Assembly (NCBI RefSeq): GCF_000820515.1
Contig: NZ_JXDG01000057.1
Coordinates: 62,001-126,000, forward strand
DNA from: Pseudomonas batumici
GTDB lineage: Bacteria > Pseudomonadota > Gammaproteobacteria > Pseudomonadales > Pseudomonadaceae
Reading direction: 5' to 3'
DNA: 64,000 nucleotides
The position numbers and the translations under genes are program-made. Position 1 is the stretch's first letter. Each line of letters starts with the position of its first letter. The notes beneath the pieces are model-generated. The model was not told the origin of the DNA. It ran no database searches and saw nothing but the letters and a program-made list of their open reading frames with translations. Of the stretch, positions 54,829 through 63,874 are shown piece by piece.

Positions 54829-56352
54829 TTGACCGTGATCAAGCAAGACGACCTGATACAGAGCGTTGCCGACGCCCTGCAGTTCATTTCCTACTACCAC
54901 CCCGTGGACTTCATCCAGGCCATGCACGAGGCCTACCTGCGGGAAGAGTCGCCGGCGGCCCGTGACTCCATGGCCCAGATCCTGATCAACTCGCGCATGT
55001 GCGCCACCGGCCACCGGCCGATCTGCCAGGACACCGGTATCGTCACCGTGTTCGTGCGCGTGGGCATGGATGTGCGCTGGGACGGTGCCACGATGGGCCT
55101 GGACGACATGATCAACGAGGGCGTGCGTCGCGCCTACAACCTGCCGGAAAACGTCCTGCGCGCCTCGATCCTGGCCGACCCGGCCGGCAGCCGCAAGAAC
55201 ACCAAGGACAACACCCCGGCGGTCATCCACTACTCCATCGTTCCGGGTAACACCGTTGAAGTGGACGTGGCGGCCAAGGGCGGCGGCTCCGAGAACAAAT
55301 CGAAGATGGCCATGCTCAACCCGTCCGACTCCATCGTCGACTGGGTCCTGAAGACCGTGCCGACCATGGGTGCCGGCTGGTGTCCACCGGGCATGCTCGG
55401 CATCGGCATCGGCGGCACCGCCGAGAAGGCCGCGGTCATGGCCAAGGAAGTGTTGATGGAGTCCATCGACATCCACGAGCTGAAGAAGCGTGGCCCGTCC
55501 AACCGCATCGAAGAAATGCGCCTGGAGCTGTTCGAGAAGGTCAACCAGCTGGGTATCGGCGCCCAGGGCCTGGGTGGCCTGACCACCGTGCTCGACGTGA
55601 AGATCATGGACTACCCGACTCACGCGGCGTCCCTGCCGGTGTGCATGATCCCCAACTGCGCCGCCACCCGTCACGCGCACTTCGTGCTCGACGGTTCCGG
55701 CCCGGCCTCGCTGGAGGCGCCGCCCCTGGACGCCTACCCGGAAATCGTCTGGGAAGCCGGTCCGTCGGCCCGTCGCGTCAACCTCGACACCCTGACCCCG
55801 GAAGACGTGCAGAGCTGGAAGCCGGGCGAAACCGTCCTGCTCAACGGCAAGATGCTCACCGGTCGCGACGCCGCGCACAAGCGCATGGTGGAAATGCTCA
55901 ACAAGGGTGAAACCCTGCCGGTGGACCTCAAGGGTCGCTTTATCTACTACGTCGGCCCGGTTGATCCGGTGCGTGAAGAAGTCGTCGGCCCGGCCGGTCC
56001 GACCACCGCCACGCGCATGGACAAATTCACCCGGCAGATCCTCGACCAGACCGGTTTGCTGGGCATGATCGGCAAATCCGAGCGTGGCCCGAGCGCTATC
56101 GAAGCGATCAAGGACCACAAGGCCGTGTACCTGATGGCCGTGGGCGGCGCTGCCTACCTGGTGGCCCAGGCGATCAAGAAATCCAAGGTCGTCGCCTTTG
56201 CCGAACTGGGCATGGAAGCGATCTACGAGTTCGAGGTCAAGGACATGCCGGTGACGGTCGCCGTTGATGCCAAGGGCGAGTCGGTGCATATCACCGGCCC
56301 TGCGATCTGGCAGAAGAAGATCAGCGACAGCCTGGCGGTGGAAGTGCAGTAA
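54829..56352 (+). CDS. fumA: Class I (iron-sulfur) fumarate hydratase
   Basis: The 507-residue enzyme interconverts fumarate and malate with an oxygen-labile [4Fe-4S] cluster. It has the fumarase alpha region (ICQDTG with the first Cys, GIGIGGTAEKA) and the beta region (GRFIYYVGPVDP, GPTTATRMDKF). TTG 54829 was chosen: GAGGAG stands eight bases before it and homology starts there, whereas the frame is open much further upstream. Length equals PA4333, from memory. A strong terminator follows. Confidence 0.95.
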   Translation: MTVIKQDDLIQSVADALQFISYYHPVDFIQAMHEAYLREESPAARDSMAQILINSRMCATGHRPICQDTGIVTVFVRVGMDVRWDGATMGLDDMINEGVRRAYNLPENVLRASILADPAGSRKNTKDNTPAVIHYSIVPGNTVEVDVAAKGGGSENKSKMAMLNPSDSIVDWVLKTVPTMGAGWCPPGMLGIGIGGTAEKAAVMAKEVLMESIDIHELKKRGPSNRIEEMRLELFEKVNQLGIGAQGLGGLTTVLDVKIMDYPTHAASLPVCMIPNCAATRHAHFVLDGSGPASLEAPPLDAYPEIVWEAGPSARRVNLDTLTPEDVQSWKPGETVLLNGKMLTGRDAAHKRMVEMLNKGETLPVDLKGRFIYYVGPVDPVREEVVGPAGPTTATRMDKFTRQILDQTGLLGMIGKSERGPSAIEAIKDHKAVYLMAVGGAAYLVAQAIKKSKVVAFAELGMEAIYEFEVKDMPVTVAVDAKGESVHITGPAIWQKKISDSLAVEVQ

Positions 56353-56370
56353 GCACTTTCGTTGCAGGTA

Positions 56371-56406
56371 AAAAAAGCGGCCCGGTTAATCCGGGCCGCT
56401 TTTTTA
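56371..56406 (+). terminator. Terminator of fumA
   Basis: Arms AAGCGGCCCGG and CCGGGCCGCTT around TTAAT, followed by a T run, 20 bases after the fumA stop. Confidence 0.93.
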
Positions 56407-56505
56407 TTGCCTGAAAGCTATGACAGGATGAGGGGCTGTAAACAACGTCAAGACATCGGCTGTGCAGCACCTCCCTCCAGCGAGTATTCAAGTAAAGGGT
56501 CATTC

Positions 56506-57738
56506 ATGACTACAACAAGGAATGAAATGCTTTCTCAGGAAGAGATAAAAGTAGTCCTGATTATCACCGTACTGCTGTTTCTGGGTGTGCTGGGTACAGA
56601 CATTCATCTTTCCGCATTGCCGGCCATGATGCGCTTCATGCATACCAGCCAGCAGCTGATGCAGTCCTCCATTTCCGTATTTCTGTTGGGGTCCGGCCTG
56701 AGCGCCCTCGTCTATGGGCCATTGAGCGACAAGTTTGGCAGGAAGCCCGTCATCCTGGTCGGCCTTGTCATCGCCATCGCCGGCAATGTGTGGGGGGCAA
56801 CGCTTTCGCAGATCGGACCGTTCCTGGCGTCCCGTTTTATCCAGGGCATCGGCAGCGGTGCCTGCCTTGCACTCGCCAGAATCGTGCTGTCGGATATCGT
56901 GCAACGTGAGCGCTATGCCATTGTCAGTTCCTACGTCACCTTGTTCACCGGTCTGTCCATCACGCTGGGACCACTGGCGGGCAGCCTCCTGTTGTCCTGG
57001 TTCGACTGGCAGGCCAACTTCGTCGTCATGGCCCTGATGCTGGCCGGCATGCTCGCGGTATTCGGGTTGTTCTGTCCGGAAACCAACCAGCATGTGAATA
57101 GCACCGTTCGTGTGCGGGATGTTTTCGCCAACTACAAGGTCGTGCTGCAGAACAGCGACTTTATCCTGGCCGCCACGCTGGCCGGCATCGGAATGGCTTG
57201 CTTCCTGCTGTACACCACGGCCAGTCCCTTCGTACTGCAGCAGCAGTTCGCGCTCTCGCCGAGGGACTACGGCTACATGACAGCCTTCGTCGGGGCCGGG
57301 TTGCTGGTCAGCCGCCTGCTGCTGCCTCGCCTGATCAAGCGCTTCGGGATGCCGAAGTTGATCATCGCGGGCCTGGTGATCCTGCTGGGCTGCGGCGCAT
57401 CCTTGCTCATCCTGTCCGAGTTGCGCCACCTTTCGTTGGTGTCCTTCCTGCTCAGCGTGTCTGGCGTGTTTTTCAGTTACACCTTCATCGTACTGTGCGC
57501 CTCGGCGATGTCGATGGCGCCGTTTACCGACAAGCGAGGCGCGGCTGGCGCGGTCTATTCGTGCTCGCAAATGGCGCTTGCCTTCGCGGTGAATGCCGCG
57601 GTGTCGTCCCTGTCCAGCAATGCTGTCGTGCTGCTCGGAACCAGCTTTATCGTGCTGCCCGTCGTGGGCCTCGTGCTCAGTCGCCGGATGCAAGGCAAGG
57701 CCGGGTACGCCGTGTCGGGAGCCCGATCCACCGGATAA
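56506..57738 (+). CDS. MFS multidrug exporter, Bcr/CflA type
   Basis: The 410-residue protein has about twelve membrane helices and the MFS signature YGPLSDKFGRKP between helices 2 and 3, with the DHA1-type LGTDIHLSALPAM in the first helix. Bcr/CflA proteins export drugs or amino-acid compounds such as bicyclomycin or sulfonamides; the true substrate is unknown. ATG 56506 is preceded by a weak AAAGGG. An MFS gene after fumA is also found in P. aeruginosa, from memory. Confidence 0.9.
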   Translation: MTTTRNEMLSQEEIKVVLIITVLLFLGVLGTDIHLSALPAMMRFMHTSQQLMQSSISVFLLGSGLSALVYGPLSDKFGRKPVILVGLVIAIAGNVWGATLSQIGPFLASRFIQGIGSGACLALARIVLSDIVQRERYAIVSSYVTLFTGLSITLGPLAGSLLLSWFDWQANFVVMALMLAGMLAVFGLFCPETNQHVNSTVRVRDVFANYKVVLQNSDFILAATLAGIGMACFLLYTTASPFVLQQQFALSPRDYGYMTAFVGAGLLVSRLLLPRLIKRFGMPKLIIAGLVILLGCGASLLILSELRHLSLVSFLLSVSGVFFSYTFIVLCASAMSMAPFTDKRGAAGAVYSCSQMALAFAVNAAVSSLSSNAVVLLGTSFIVLPVVGLVLSRRMQGKAGYAVSGARSTG

Positions 57739-57796
57739 GACCCCGTGACAACTTTGTGCTGGCCCTTCACGAGGTGACCGGGGTTTCGAGAAATGA

Positions 57797-57945
57797 CTCC
57801 GGTTCCAAATGTATCTGTACCGCCGCTATCGCCAGCAAGCCGGCTCCCACAGATCGGCGACTCATCACAAACTCTCACCGCGGCCTCGGTCCCCTGTGGG
57901 AGCCGGCTTGCTGGTGATGGCGTCCGAACAGGCGCGGCAAGGCTC
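57797..57945. repeat. REP cluster flanking RAYT, left copy of a 149-base direct repeat
   Basis: Contains two REP arms (57826-57852 and 57894-57920) arranged outward. It aligns without gaps to 58503-58651 with about a dozen mismatches, so the RAYT gene lies between two imperfect direct repeats. Confidence 0.85.
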
Positions 57946-57955
57946 AGCGTCTTGG

Positions 57956-58432
57956 TCACTTGCCATCCACATCCGCCAACCATATGGCATCCCATAATGG
58001 ATAATCCCGTACCCGCTTCACCAAACCGGCGCGTATCGGGTTGGCGATGATGTAGCGAGCAACCGCCAGTAAATCCTCTTCGCGGCGAATGGCGCGGTCG
58101 TGAAAGCCTTTTTGCCAAAGCCGTCCTGAACGCCCCAAGTGGGCATTGATCTCGCGCGCACTCCTCGACTTGGTAGCGAGCATCAACTCCGGCAAGGAGC
58201 TGTTTTTCAGCTCGATCAACCAGTGGAAGTGATCCGGCATGACGACCCAGGTCAGAGAATCAGCCGAGCCTTCCGCTTGTGCCTGGCGAAATTGCCGCAC
58301 CAGCAAGCGGCCGGTCTTCCAGTCGGCAAGAGCCGGGTTACGGTCCTCAATGACGGCGGTCAGAAGATAGATTTGCCCAGACTGCGAGTAGCGCCCAGCG
58401 CGCAGCCGGTTGGAGTGAGGTCGCGTGGGCAA
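57956..58432 (-). CDS. REP-associated tyrosine transposase (RAYT)
   Basis: The 158-residue protein belongs to the Y1/HUH transposase family: HxH motif in PDHFHWL (H68, H70) and a candidate catalytic Tyr in VARYIIANPIRAGLV (Y127). RAYTs are domesticated single-strand endonucleases thought to spread and maintain REP/REPIN elements. TTG 58432 is the start: AGGAGG is eight bases upstream. REP clusters adjoin it on both sides, as expected for a RAYT locus. It looks intact. The duplication junction lies about 230 bases beyond its start. Confidence 0.93.
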   Translation of the reverse strand: MPTRPHSNRLRAGRYSQSGQIYLLTAVIEDRNPALADWKTGRLLVRQFRQAQAEGSADSLTWVVMPDHFHWLIELKNSSLPELMLATKSRSAREINAHLGRSGRLWQKGFHDRAIRREEDLLAVARYIIANPIRAGLVKRVRDYPLWDAIWLADVDGK

Positions 58433-58502
58433 TCCGTTGCCCTCCTGTCATCGTGGGAGATCACAGGAAAGTTAGTACGCGGCAAGAAAAAATGGAAAAC
58501 GG

Positions 58503-58651
58503 CTCTGGTTCCGAATGTGTCTGTACCACCGCTATCGCCAGCAAGCCGGCTCCCACAGATCGGTGACTCACCACAAACTCTCGCCACTGCCTCGGTCCCC
58601 TGTGGGAGCCGGCTTGCTGGCGATGGCGTCCGAACAAGCGCCGCAAGGCTC
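58503..58651. repeat. REP cluster flanking RAYT, right copy of the direct repeat
   Basis: Aligned with 57797-57945 (offset 706). It has a REP arm at 58532-58558 and runs into the left arm of the hybrid REPIN at 58600. Confidence 0.85.
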
Positions 58652-58685
58652 GAGGGCCTCATCGCTGGCAAGCCAGCTCCTACAA
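58600..58685. repeat. Hybrid REPIN at the duplication junction
   Basis: Left part (to 58659) belongs to the RAYT-side REP cluster; from 58660 on it is identical to the pduO-side REPIN at 30552-30577. The element therefore looks like a recombinant of two REPINs. Confidence 0.88.
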
Positions 58686-58725
58686 GGGGTCTGGGCTTGA
58701 CGGTATTTCGCGGTGACACACCGTA

Positions 58726-58824
58726 CTGTGGGAGCCGGCTTGCTGCGGGCGGCGTTCCGACGATGGCGGCCGGACAAGCGATGCAAGACTTGAGGGCCTC
58801 ATCGCTGGCAAGCCAGCTCCCACA
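58726..58824. repeat. REPIN with expanded tip (copy 2)
   Basis: Second copy of the element at 30618-30716, including the 17-base tip block. Confidence 0.85.
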
Positions 58825-58827
58825 TCA

Positions 58828-59769
58828 CTATTGCGGCCAGAACGCCCGAATACCGGCCACGCCCTGCGCGCCGGTTTCCCAGGCGCGCTGCAACTCGTTC
58901 GGCCCGACACCACCCAGCAGATACACCGGTTTGTTGAACCCGGTGATCAACTGCCCGGCCTGCTCCCAGCCCAGCGGCTGCGCCTCGGGGTGCGTCTGCG
59001 TCGGCTGGACCGGCGACAGCGTGACGAAATCCACACCCATCTGTTCGGCCAACGCCAACTCTTCAGCATCATGGCACGAAGCGCCCAACCAGCGATCCGC
59101 CGGCAACGGACGCCCGGCACTGGCGTACTTGCGTAACTGCGCGGACGTCAGGTGCCAGCCCGCCGATGGGAAATCCCCCAGCCACTCGAAAGGCCCCTTG
59201 AGCATCAGTTGCGCCTTGCCCGCACAGAGCCCCACCGCGTCCACCGCCAGATCGCGGTATTGCGGGTCATAGCCGTTCGGCGCCCGCAGCTGGATCAGCT
59301 TGATCCCTCCGGCAATCGCCTTCTGGATGCCCTTGAGCAACTGCGGCGTCTCCAGGCCGTCCGGCGTGATCAGGTACTCGGCCGGCAAACGGGCCGCCGC
59401 GACAATCGGCTGGTTGGCCGCCGGAAACTCGTAGTCCGCCAGCTCCCGCGCACTAACCCAGGCCAACGGCTGCCCCTCGGCACCATGGGGTTCGCCGGTA
59501 AAGGCCGAAACCTCCCAGACATCCAGCAAGACCTGTTTGTCCGGGTAATCGTGCCGCACCTTGATCAAGGGGCGGGCGGCGCTGACCGCGATGCCCAGTT
59601 CCTCCTGAAGCTCGCGAGCCAGGGCCACCTGGACGGCTTCGCCGTCCTCGACCTTGCCGCCGGGAAACTCCCAGAGACCGCCCTGATGCTGACTGTCCGC
59701 GCGGCGTGCAATCAGGATGCGACCGTCGACGCCACGGATAACCGCGGCCGCCACATGGATGCGCTTCAC
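58828..59769 (-). CDS. mutT: MutT-type Nudix / ThiE-like fusion (copy 2)
   Basis: Identical to the gene at 30720-31661: Nudix domain with complete box in the first 130 residues, ThiE/TenI-like domain after it, GTG start with AGGAGG seven bases upstream (59769). Since its start, ribosome site and stop are all kept, it should be as functional as copy 1. Confidence 0.92.
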   Translation of the reverse strand: MKRIHVAAAVIRGVDGRILIARRADSQHQGGLWEFPGGKVEDGEAVQVALARELQEELGIAVSAARPLIKVRHDYPDKQVLLDVWEVSAFTGEPHGAEGQPLAWVSARELADYEFPAANQPIVAAARLPAEYLITPDGLETPQLLKGIQKAIAGGIKLIQLRAPNGYDPQYRDLAVDAVGLCAGKAQLMLKGPFEWLGDFPSAGWHLTSAQLRKYASAGRPLPADRWLGASCHDAEELALAEQMGVDFVTLSPVQPTQTHPEAQPLGWEQAGQLITGFNKPVYLLGGVGPNELQRAWETGAQGVAGIRAFWPQ

Positions 59770-59795
59770 GTTGAAACCTCCTGCAGGGAGCTGGT

Positions 59796-61013
59796 TCAGG
59801 TACGGTATTCCGCGTTGATCTTCACGTACTCGTGGGACAGGTCGGTGGTCCAGATGGTTTCGCTGCACTCGCCGCGACCCAGCTCGATACGAATACCGAT
59901 CTCTTCCCGAGCCATGACCGCCGAACCCTGCGCCTCGGTGTAGGTCGCGGCACGGGCACCCCGGCTGGCGATGCACACTTCGCCGAGGAACACGTCGATC
60001 TTGCTCACATCCAGTTCCGGCACGCCGGCACGGCCGACAGCCGCGAGGATACGGCCCCAGTTCGGGTCGGAGGCGAACAGCGCGGTCTTGATCAGCGGCG
60101 AATGCGCCACGGTGTAGCCGACATCCAGGCACTCCTGGTGATTGGCGCCGCCGTTGACTTCGACGGTGACGAACTTGGTCGCCCCTTCGCCGTCGCGGAC
60201 GATGGCCTGGGCCACCTCCATGCACACTTCGAACACGGCCTTTTTCAGCGCCTCGAACAACGCACCGCGGGCCTCGGTGATTTCCGGGAGCGCCGCCTGG
60301 CCGGTGGCGATCAGCATGCAGCAGTCGTTGGTCGAGGTGTCGCCGTCGATGGTGATGCGGTTGAACGACTTATTGGCGCCGTCCAACATCAGGTTGTGCA
60401 GCACCTCGCGGGAAACCTTGGCGTCGGTGGCGATGTAGCCGAGCATGGTCGCCATGTTCGGCCGGATCATCCCCGCTCCCTTGCTGATCCCGGTAACGGT
60501 GATGGTCACGCCGTCATGCTGGAACTGGCGGCTGGCGCCCTTGGGCAGGGTGTCGGTGGTCATGATGCCGGTGGCGGCCGCGGCCCAGTTGTCCACGGAC
60601 AGGTCATCCAGGGCCGCCTGCAACGCCCCTTCGATTTTTTCCACCGGCAACGGCTCGCCGATCACCCCGGTGGAGTACGGCAGCACCGCGCTTTCGTCGA
60701 CACCGGCCAGTTCGGCCAGCTTGGCGCAGGTCCGCGCCGCGGCGGCCAGGCCTGGCTCGCCGGTGCCGGCGTTGGCATTGCCGGTGTTGGTCAACAGATA
60801 ACGCACGGTGCCCTGGACACGCTGCTTGGCCAGGATCACGGGAGCGGCGCAAAACGCGTTGAGGGTGAACACCCCCGCCACCGTGGAGCCTTCGGCACAG
60901 CGCATCACCACCACGTCCTTGCGCCCGGGGCGCTTGATACCGGCCGAGGCGATACCGAGTTCAAAACCGGCAACCGGGTGCAATGTGGGCAAAGGACCAA
61001 GACCAACAGCCAT
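59796..61013 (-). CDS. argJ: ArgJ (copy 2)
   Basis: Identical 405-residue protein to 31688-32905, including the self-cleavage Thr (T189). The upstream region up to and beyond secA is also repeated, so the gene keeps its normal expression context. Confidence 0.96.
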   Translation of the reverse strand: MAVGLGPLPTLHPVAGFELGIASAGIKRPGRKDVVVMRCAEGSTVAGVFTLNAFCAAPVILAKQRVQGTVRYLLTNTGNANAGTGEPGLAAAARTCAKLAELAGVDESAVLPYSTGVIGEPLPVEKIEGALQAALDDLSVDNWAAAATGIMTTDTLPKGASRQFQHDGVTITVTGISKGAGMIRPNMATMLGYIATDAKVSREVLHNLMLDGANKSFNRITIDGDTSTNDCCMLIATGQAALPEITEARGALFEALKKAVFEVCMEVAQAIVRDGEGATKFVTVEVNGGANHQECLDVGYTVAHSPLIKTALFASDPNWGRILAAVGRAGVPELDVSKIDVFLGEVCIASRGARAATYTEAQGSAVMAREEIGIRIELGRGECSETIWTTDLSHEYVKINAEYRT

Positions 61014-61073
61014 GAATGCGCTCCTTTCAATGTGATGTCTGCACTGCCGTCACAACGGGCAGTGTTGCAAATG

Positions 61074-61107
61074 GAAAAACGCCGCGACGGCAGTACCGGT
61101 CGCGGCG
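61074..61107 (-). terminator. Terminator of secA (copy 2)
   Basis: Exact second copy of the hairpin at 32966-32999. Confidence 0.8.
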
Positions 61108-61138
61108 CGGATATTACAAGGTTCAGACCCGCAAGGGT

Positions 61139-63874
61139 TTAGCTGATCTGACCGTGACAGTGTTTGTACTTCTTGCCCGAACCGCAGTAGCACAGTTCGT
61201 TGCGGCCCAGCTTCTGCTCGTTGCGGACCGGTGCGGCGGCCAGGGCGACGTCGACTTCTTCACCCAGGAGTTCCGGCTCTTCCAGACCCGGCACTTCAGC
61301 GTGCTGGAACTGCATGCGCTGGGCCAGGGCCTCGGCTTCCTGACGCAGGCGCGCCTCCTCCTCGGCCGGATCTTCGCGACGCACCTGAACGTGGGACAGC
61401 ACGCGGATCGAGTCGCGCTTGATGGAGTCCAGCAGTTCGGAGAACAGGGTGAACGACTCGCGCTTGTACTCCTGCTTCGGGTTCTTCTGCGCATAACCGC
61501 GCAGGTGGATACCGTGACGCAGGTGATCCATGGTCGACAGGTGCTCTTTCCACAGGTCGTCCAGCACACGCAGCACGATCTGCTTCTCGAAGGTACGCAG
61601 CGCTTCGGCGCTGGCCTGCTCTTCCTTCTCGTTGTACACCGCCAGCAGCTCGTTGAGCAGCTTCTCGCGCAGGGTTTCTTCGTACAGGTGATCGTCTTCG
61701 TCGAGCCACTGCTGGATCGGCAGCTTCACGCCGAAATCGTTCTGCAGGGCCGATTCCAGGCCCGCCACGTCCCACTGCTCGGGCAGCGATTGTGGAGGAA
61801 TATGGGCACTGACGGTGGCGCTGAGCACGTCCTGGCGGAAGTCGGCGATGGTTTCGCCGATATTGTCGGCGGCCAGCAACGTATTACGCATGTGATAGAT
61901 CACTTTACGCTGTTCGTTGTTGACGTCGTCGAACTCGAGCAATTGCTTGCGGATGTCGAAGTTGCGGCCTTCGACCTTGCGCTGGGCCTTTTCGATGGCG
62001 TTGGTCACCATGCGGTGCTCGATCGCCTCGCCAGGCTGCATGCCCAGGGCCTTCATGAAGTTCTTCACCCGGTCCGAGGCGAAGATGCGCATCAGGCTGT
62101 CTTCCAGGGACAGGTAGAAACGGCTGGAACCGGCGTCACCCTGGCGACCGGCGCGACCGCGCAACTGGTTGTCGATCCGACGCGACTCGTGACGCTCGGA
62201 GGCGATGACCTGCAGGCCACCCGATTCGAGCACCTGCTGGTGACGTTTCTGCCAGTCGGCCTTGATCTGGGCGATCTGCTCGGGGGTCGGGTTTTCCAGG
62301 GCCGCCACTTCGACTTCCCAGTTACCGCCCAAGAGGATGTCGGTACCGCGACCGGCCATGTTGGTGGCGATGGTCAGGGCGCCAGGGCGACCGGCCTGGG
62401 CGATGATTTCCGCTTCTTTCTCGTGGAACTTGGCGTTGAGGACCTTGTGCTCGATACCTTCCCGGTTGAGCAGGCTGGACATGTGCTCGGAGGTTTCGAT
62501 GGTCGCCGTACCCACCAGCACCGGACGGCCCTGGGCCAGGGAGTCCTTGATGTCGGTGATGATTGCCGCGTACTTCTCGTCGGCGGTGAGGAACACCAGG
62601 TCGTTGTAGTCCTTGCGCGCCAACGGCTTGTTCGTCGGGATGACCACGACCTGCAGGCCGTAGATCTGGTGGAACTCGAAGGCTTCGGTGTCGGCGGTAC
62701 CGGTCATGCCGGACAGCTTGGTGTACAGGCGGAAATAGTTCTGGAAGGTGGTCGACGCCAGGGTCTGGCTTTCGGCCTGGATATTGAGGTTTTCCTTGGC
62801 CTCGATGGCCTGGTGCAGGCCCTCGGACAGACGACGGCCCGGCATGGTACGGCCGGTGTGTTCGTCCACCAGGACCACCTGGCCTTCCTGGACGATGTAT
62901 TCGACGTTGCGGTTGAACAGCTTGTGGGCGCGCAGGCCGGCATAAACGTGGGTCAGCAGGCCCAGGTTGTGCGACGAATAGAGGCTCTCGCCCTCGGCCA
63001 GCAGGCCGACCTGGGTCAGCATCTCTTCGATGAACTGGTGACCGGCTTCGTTCAACTCCACCTGACGGCTCTTCTCGTCGATGGTGAAATGGCCTTCCTT
63101 GGTCACCACGCCTTCCACTTCCTCGATGTGCTGCTTGAGGCGCGGGATCAGCTTGTTGATCTCGGTGTACAGGCGCGAACTGTCTTCGGCCTGGCCGGAG
63201 ATGATCAGCGGGGTACGGGCTTCGTCGATCAGGATGGAGTCGACTTCGTCGATCACGGCGAAGTTCAGCTCGCGCTGGAACTTCTCTTCCATGCTGAACG
63301 CCATGTTGTCGCGCAGGTAGTCGAACCCGAATTCGTTGTTGGTGCCGTAGGTGATGTCGGCGGCGTAGGCGGCACGCTTCTCTTCCGGCGGCTGGAACGG
63401 CGTGACCACGCCGACCGTCAGGCCGAGGAATTCATAGAGCGGGCGCATCCAGTTGGCGTCGCGGCGGGCCAGGTAGTCGTTCACCGTCACCACGTGCACG
63501 CCCTTGCCGGACAGCGCGTTGAGGTAGACGCCCAGGGTTGCCACCAGGGTTTTACCTTCACCGGTGCGCATTTCCGCGATCTTGCCTTCGTGCAAGGTCA
63601 TGCCGCCGATCAACTGCACGTCGAAGTGGCGCATGCCCATGACCCGCTTGCCGGCCTCACGGGCCACCGCGAAGGCTTCGGGCAGGAGTGTGTCGAGGGT
63701 CTCACCTTGGGCTATGCGGGCCTTGAACTCTTCGGTCTTGGCACGCAACTGCTCGTCCGAAAGGGCCACCATTTGCTCTTCGAAGGCATTGACGATCTGT
63801 ACCGTCTTGAGCATGCGTTTGACTTCACGCTCATTCTTGCTTCCAAAAAGTTTCTTTAACAAAGGCGCAAACAT
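61139..63874 (-). CDS. secA: SecA (copy 2)
   Basis: Complete 911-residue SecA identical to the product of 33031-35766: Walker A, DEAD-like motif and C-terminal zinc motif all present. At least 126 bases upstream of the start are also shared before the window ends, so a promoter may be included. Two intact identical secA genes on one chromosome would be unusual, because pseudomonads normally carry one. Confidence 0.97.
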   Translation of the reverse strand: MFAPLLKKLFGSKNEREVKRMLKTVQIVNAFEEQMVALSDEQLRAKTEEFKARIAQGETLDTLLPEAFAVAREAGKRVMGMRHFDVQLIGGMTLHEGKIAEMRTGEGKTLVATLGVYLNALSGKGVHVVTVNDYLARRDANWMRPLYEFLGLTVGVVTPFQPPEEKRAAYAADITYGTNNEFGFDYLRDNMAFSMEEKFQRELNFAVIDEVDSILIDEARTPLIISGQAEDSSRLYTEINKLIPRLKQHIEEVEGVVTKEGHFTIDEKSRQVELNEAGHQFIEEMLTQVGLLAEGESLYSSHNLGLLTHVYAGLRAHKLFNRNVEYIVQEGQVVLVDEHTGRTMPGRRLSEGLHQAIEAKENLNIQAESQTLASTTFQNYFRLYTKLSGMTGTADTEAFEFHQIYGLQVVVIPTNKPLARKDYNDLVFLTADEKYAAIITDIKDSLAQGRPVLVGTATIETSEHMSSLLNREGIEHKVLNAKFHEKEAEIIAQAGRPGALTIATNMAGRGTDILLGGNWEVEVAALENPTPEQIAQIKADWQKRHQQVLESGGLQVIASERHESRRIDNQLRGRAGRQGDAGSSRFYLSLEDSLMRIFASDRVKNFMKALGMQPGEAIEHRMVTNAIEKAQRKVEGRNFDIRKQLLEFDDVNNEQRKVIYHMRNTLLAADNIGETIADFRQDVLSATVSAHIPPQSLPEQWDVAGLESALQNDFGVKLPIQQWLDEDDHLYEETLREKLLNELLAVYNEKEEQASAEALRTFEKQIVLRVLDDLWKEHLSTMDHLRHGIHLRGYAQKNPKQEYKRESFTLFSELLDSIKRDSIRVLSHVQVRREDPAEEEARLRQEAEALAQRMQFQHAEVPGLEEPELLGEEVDVALAAAPVRNEQKLGRNELCYCGSGKKYKHCHGQIS

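Noticed and set aside
57797..58824. Closely spaced inverted repeats that could suggest a CRISPR array
   Set aside because: Arms are REP hairpins in alternating orientation with no uniform repeat-spacer period and no cas genes; they fit REPINs beside RAYT.
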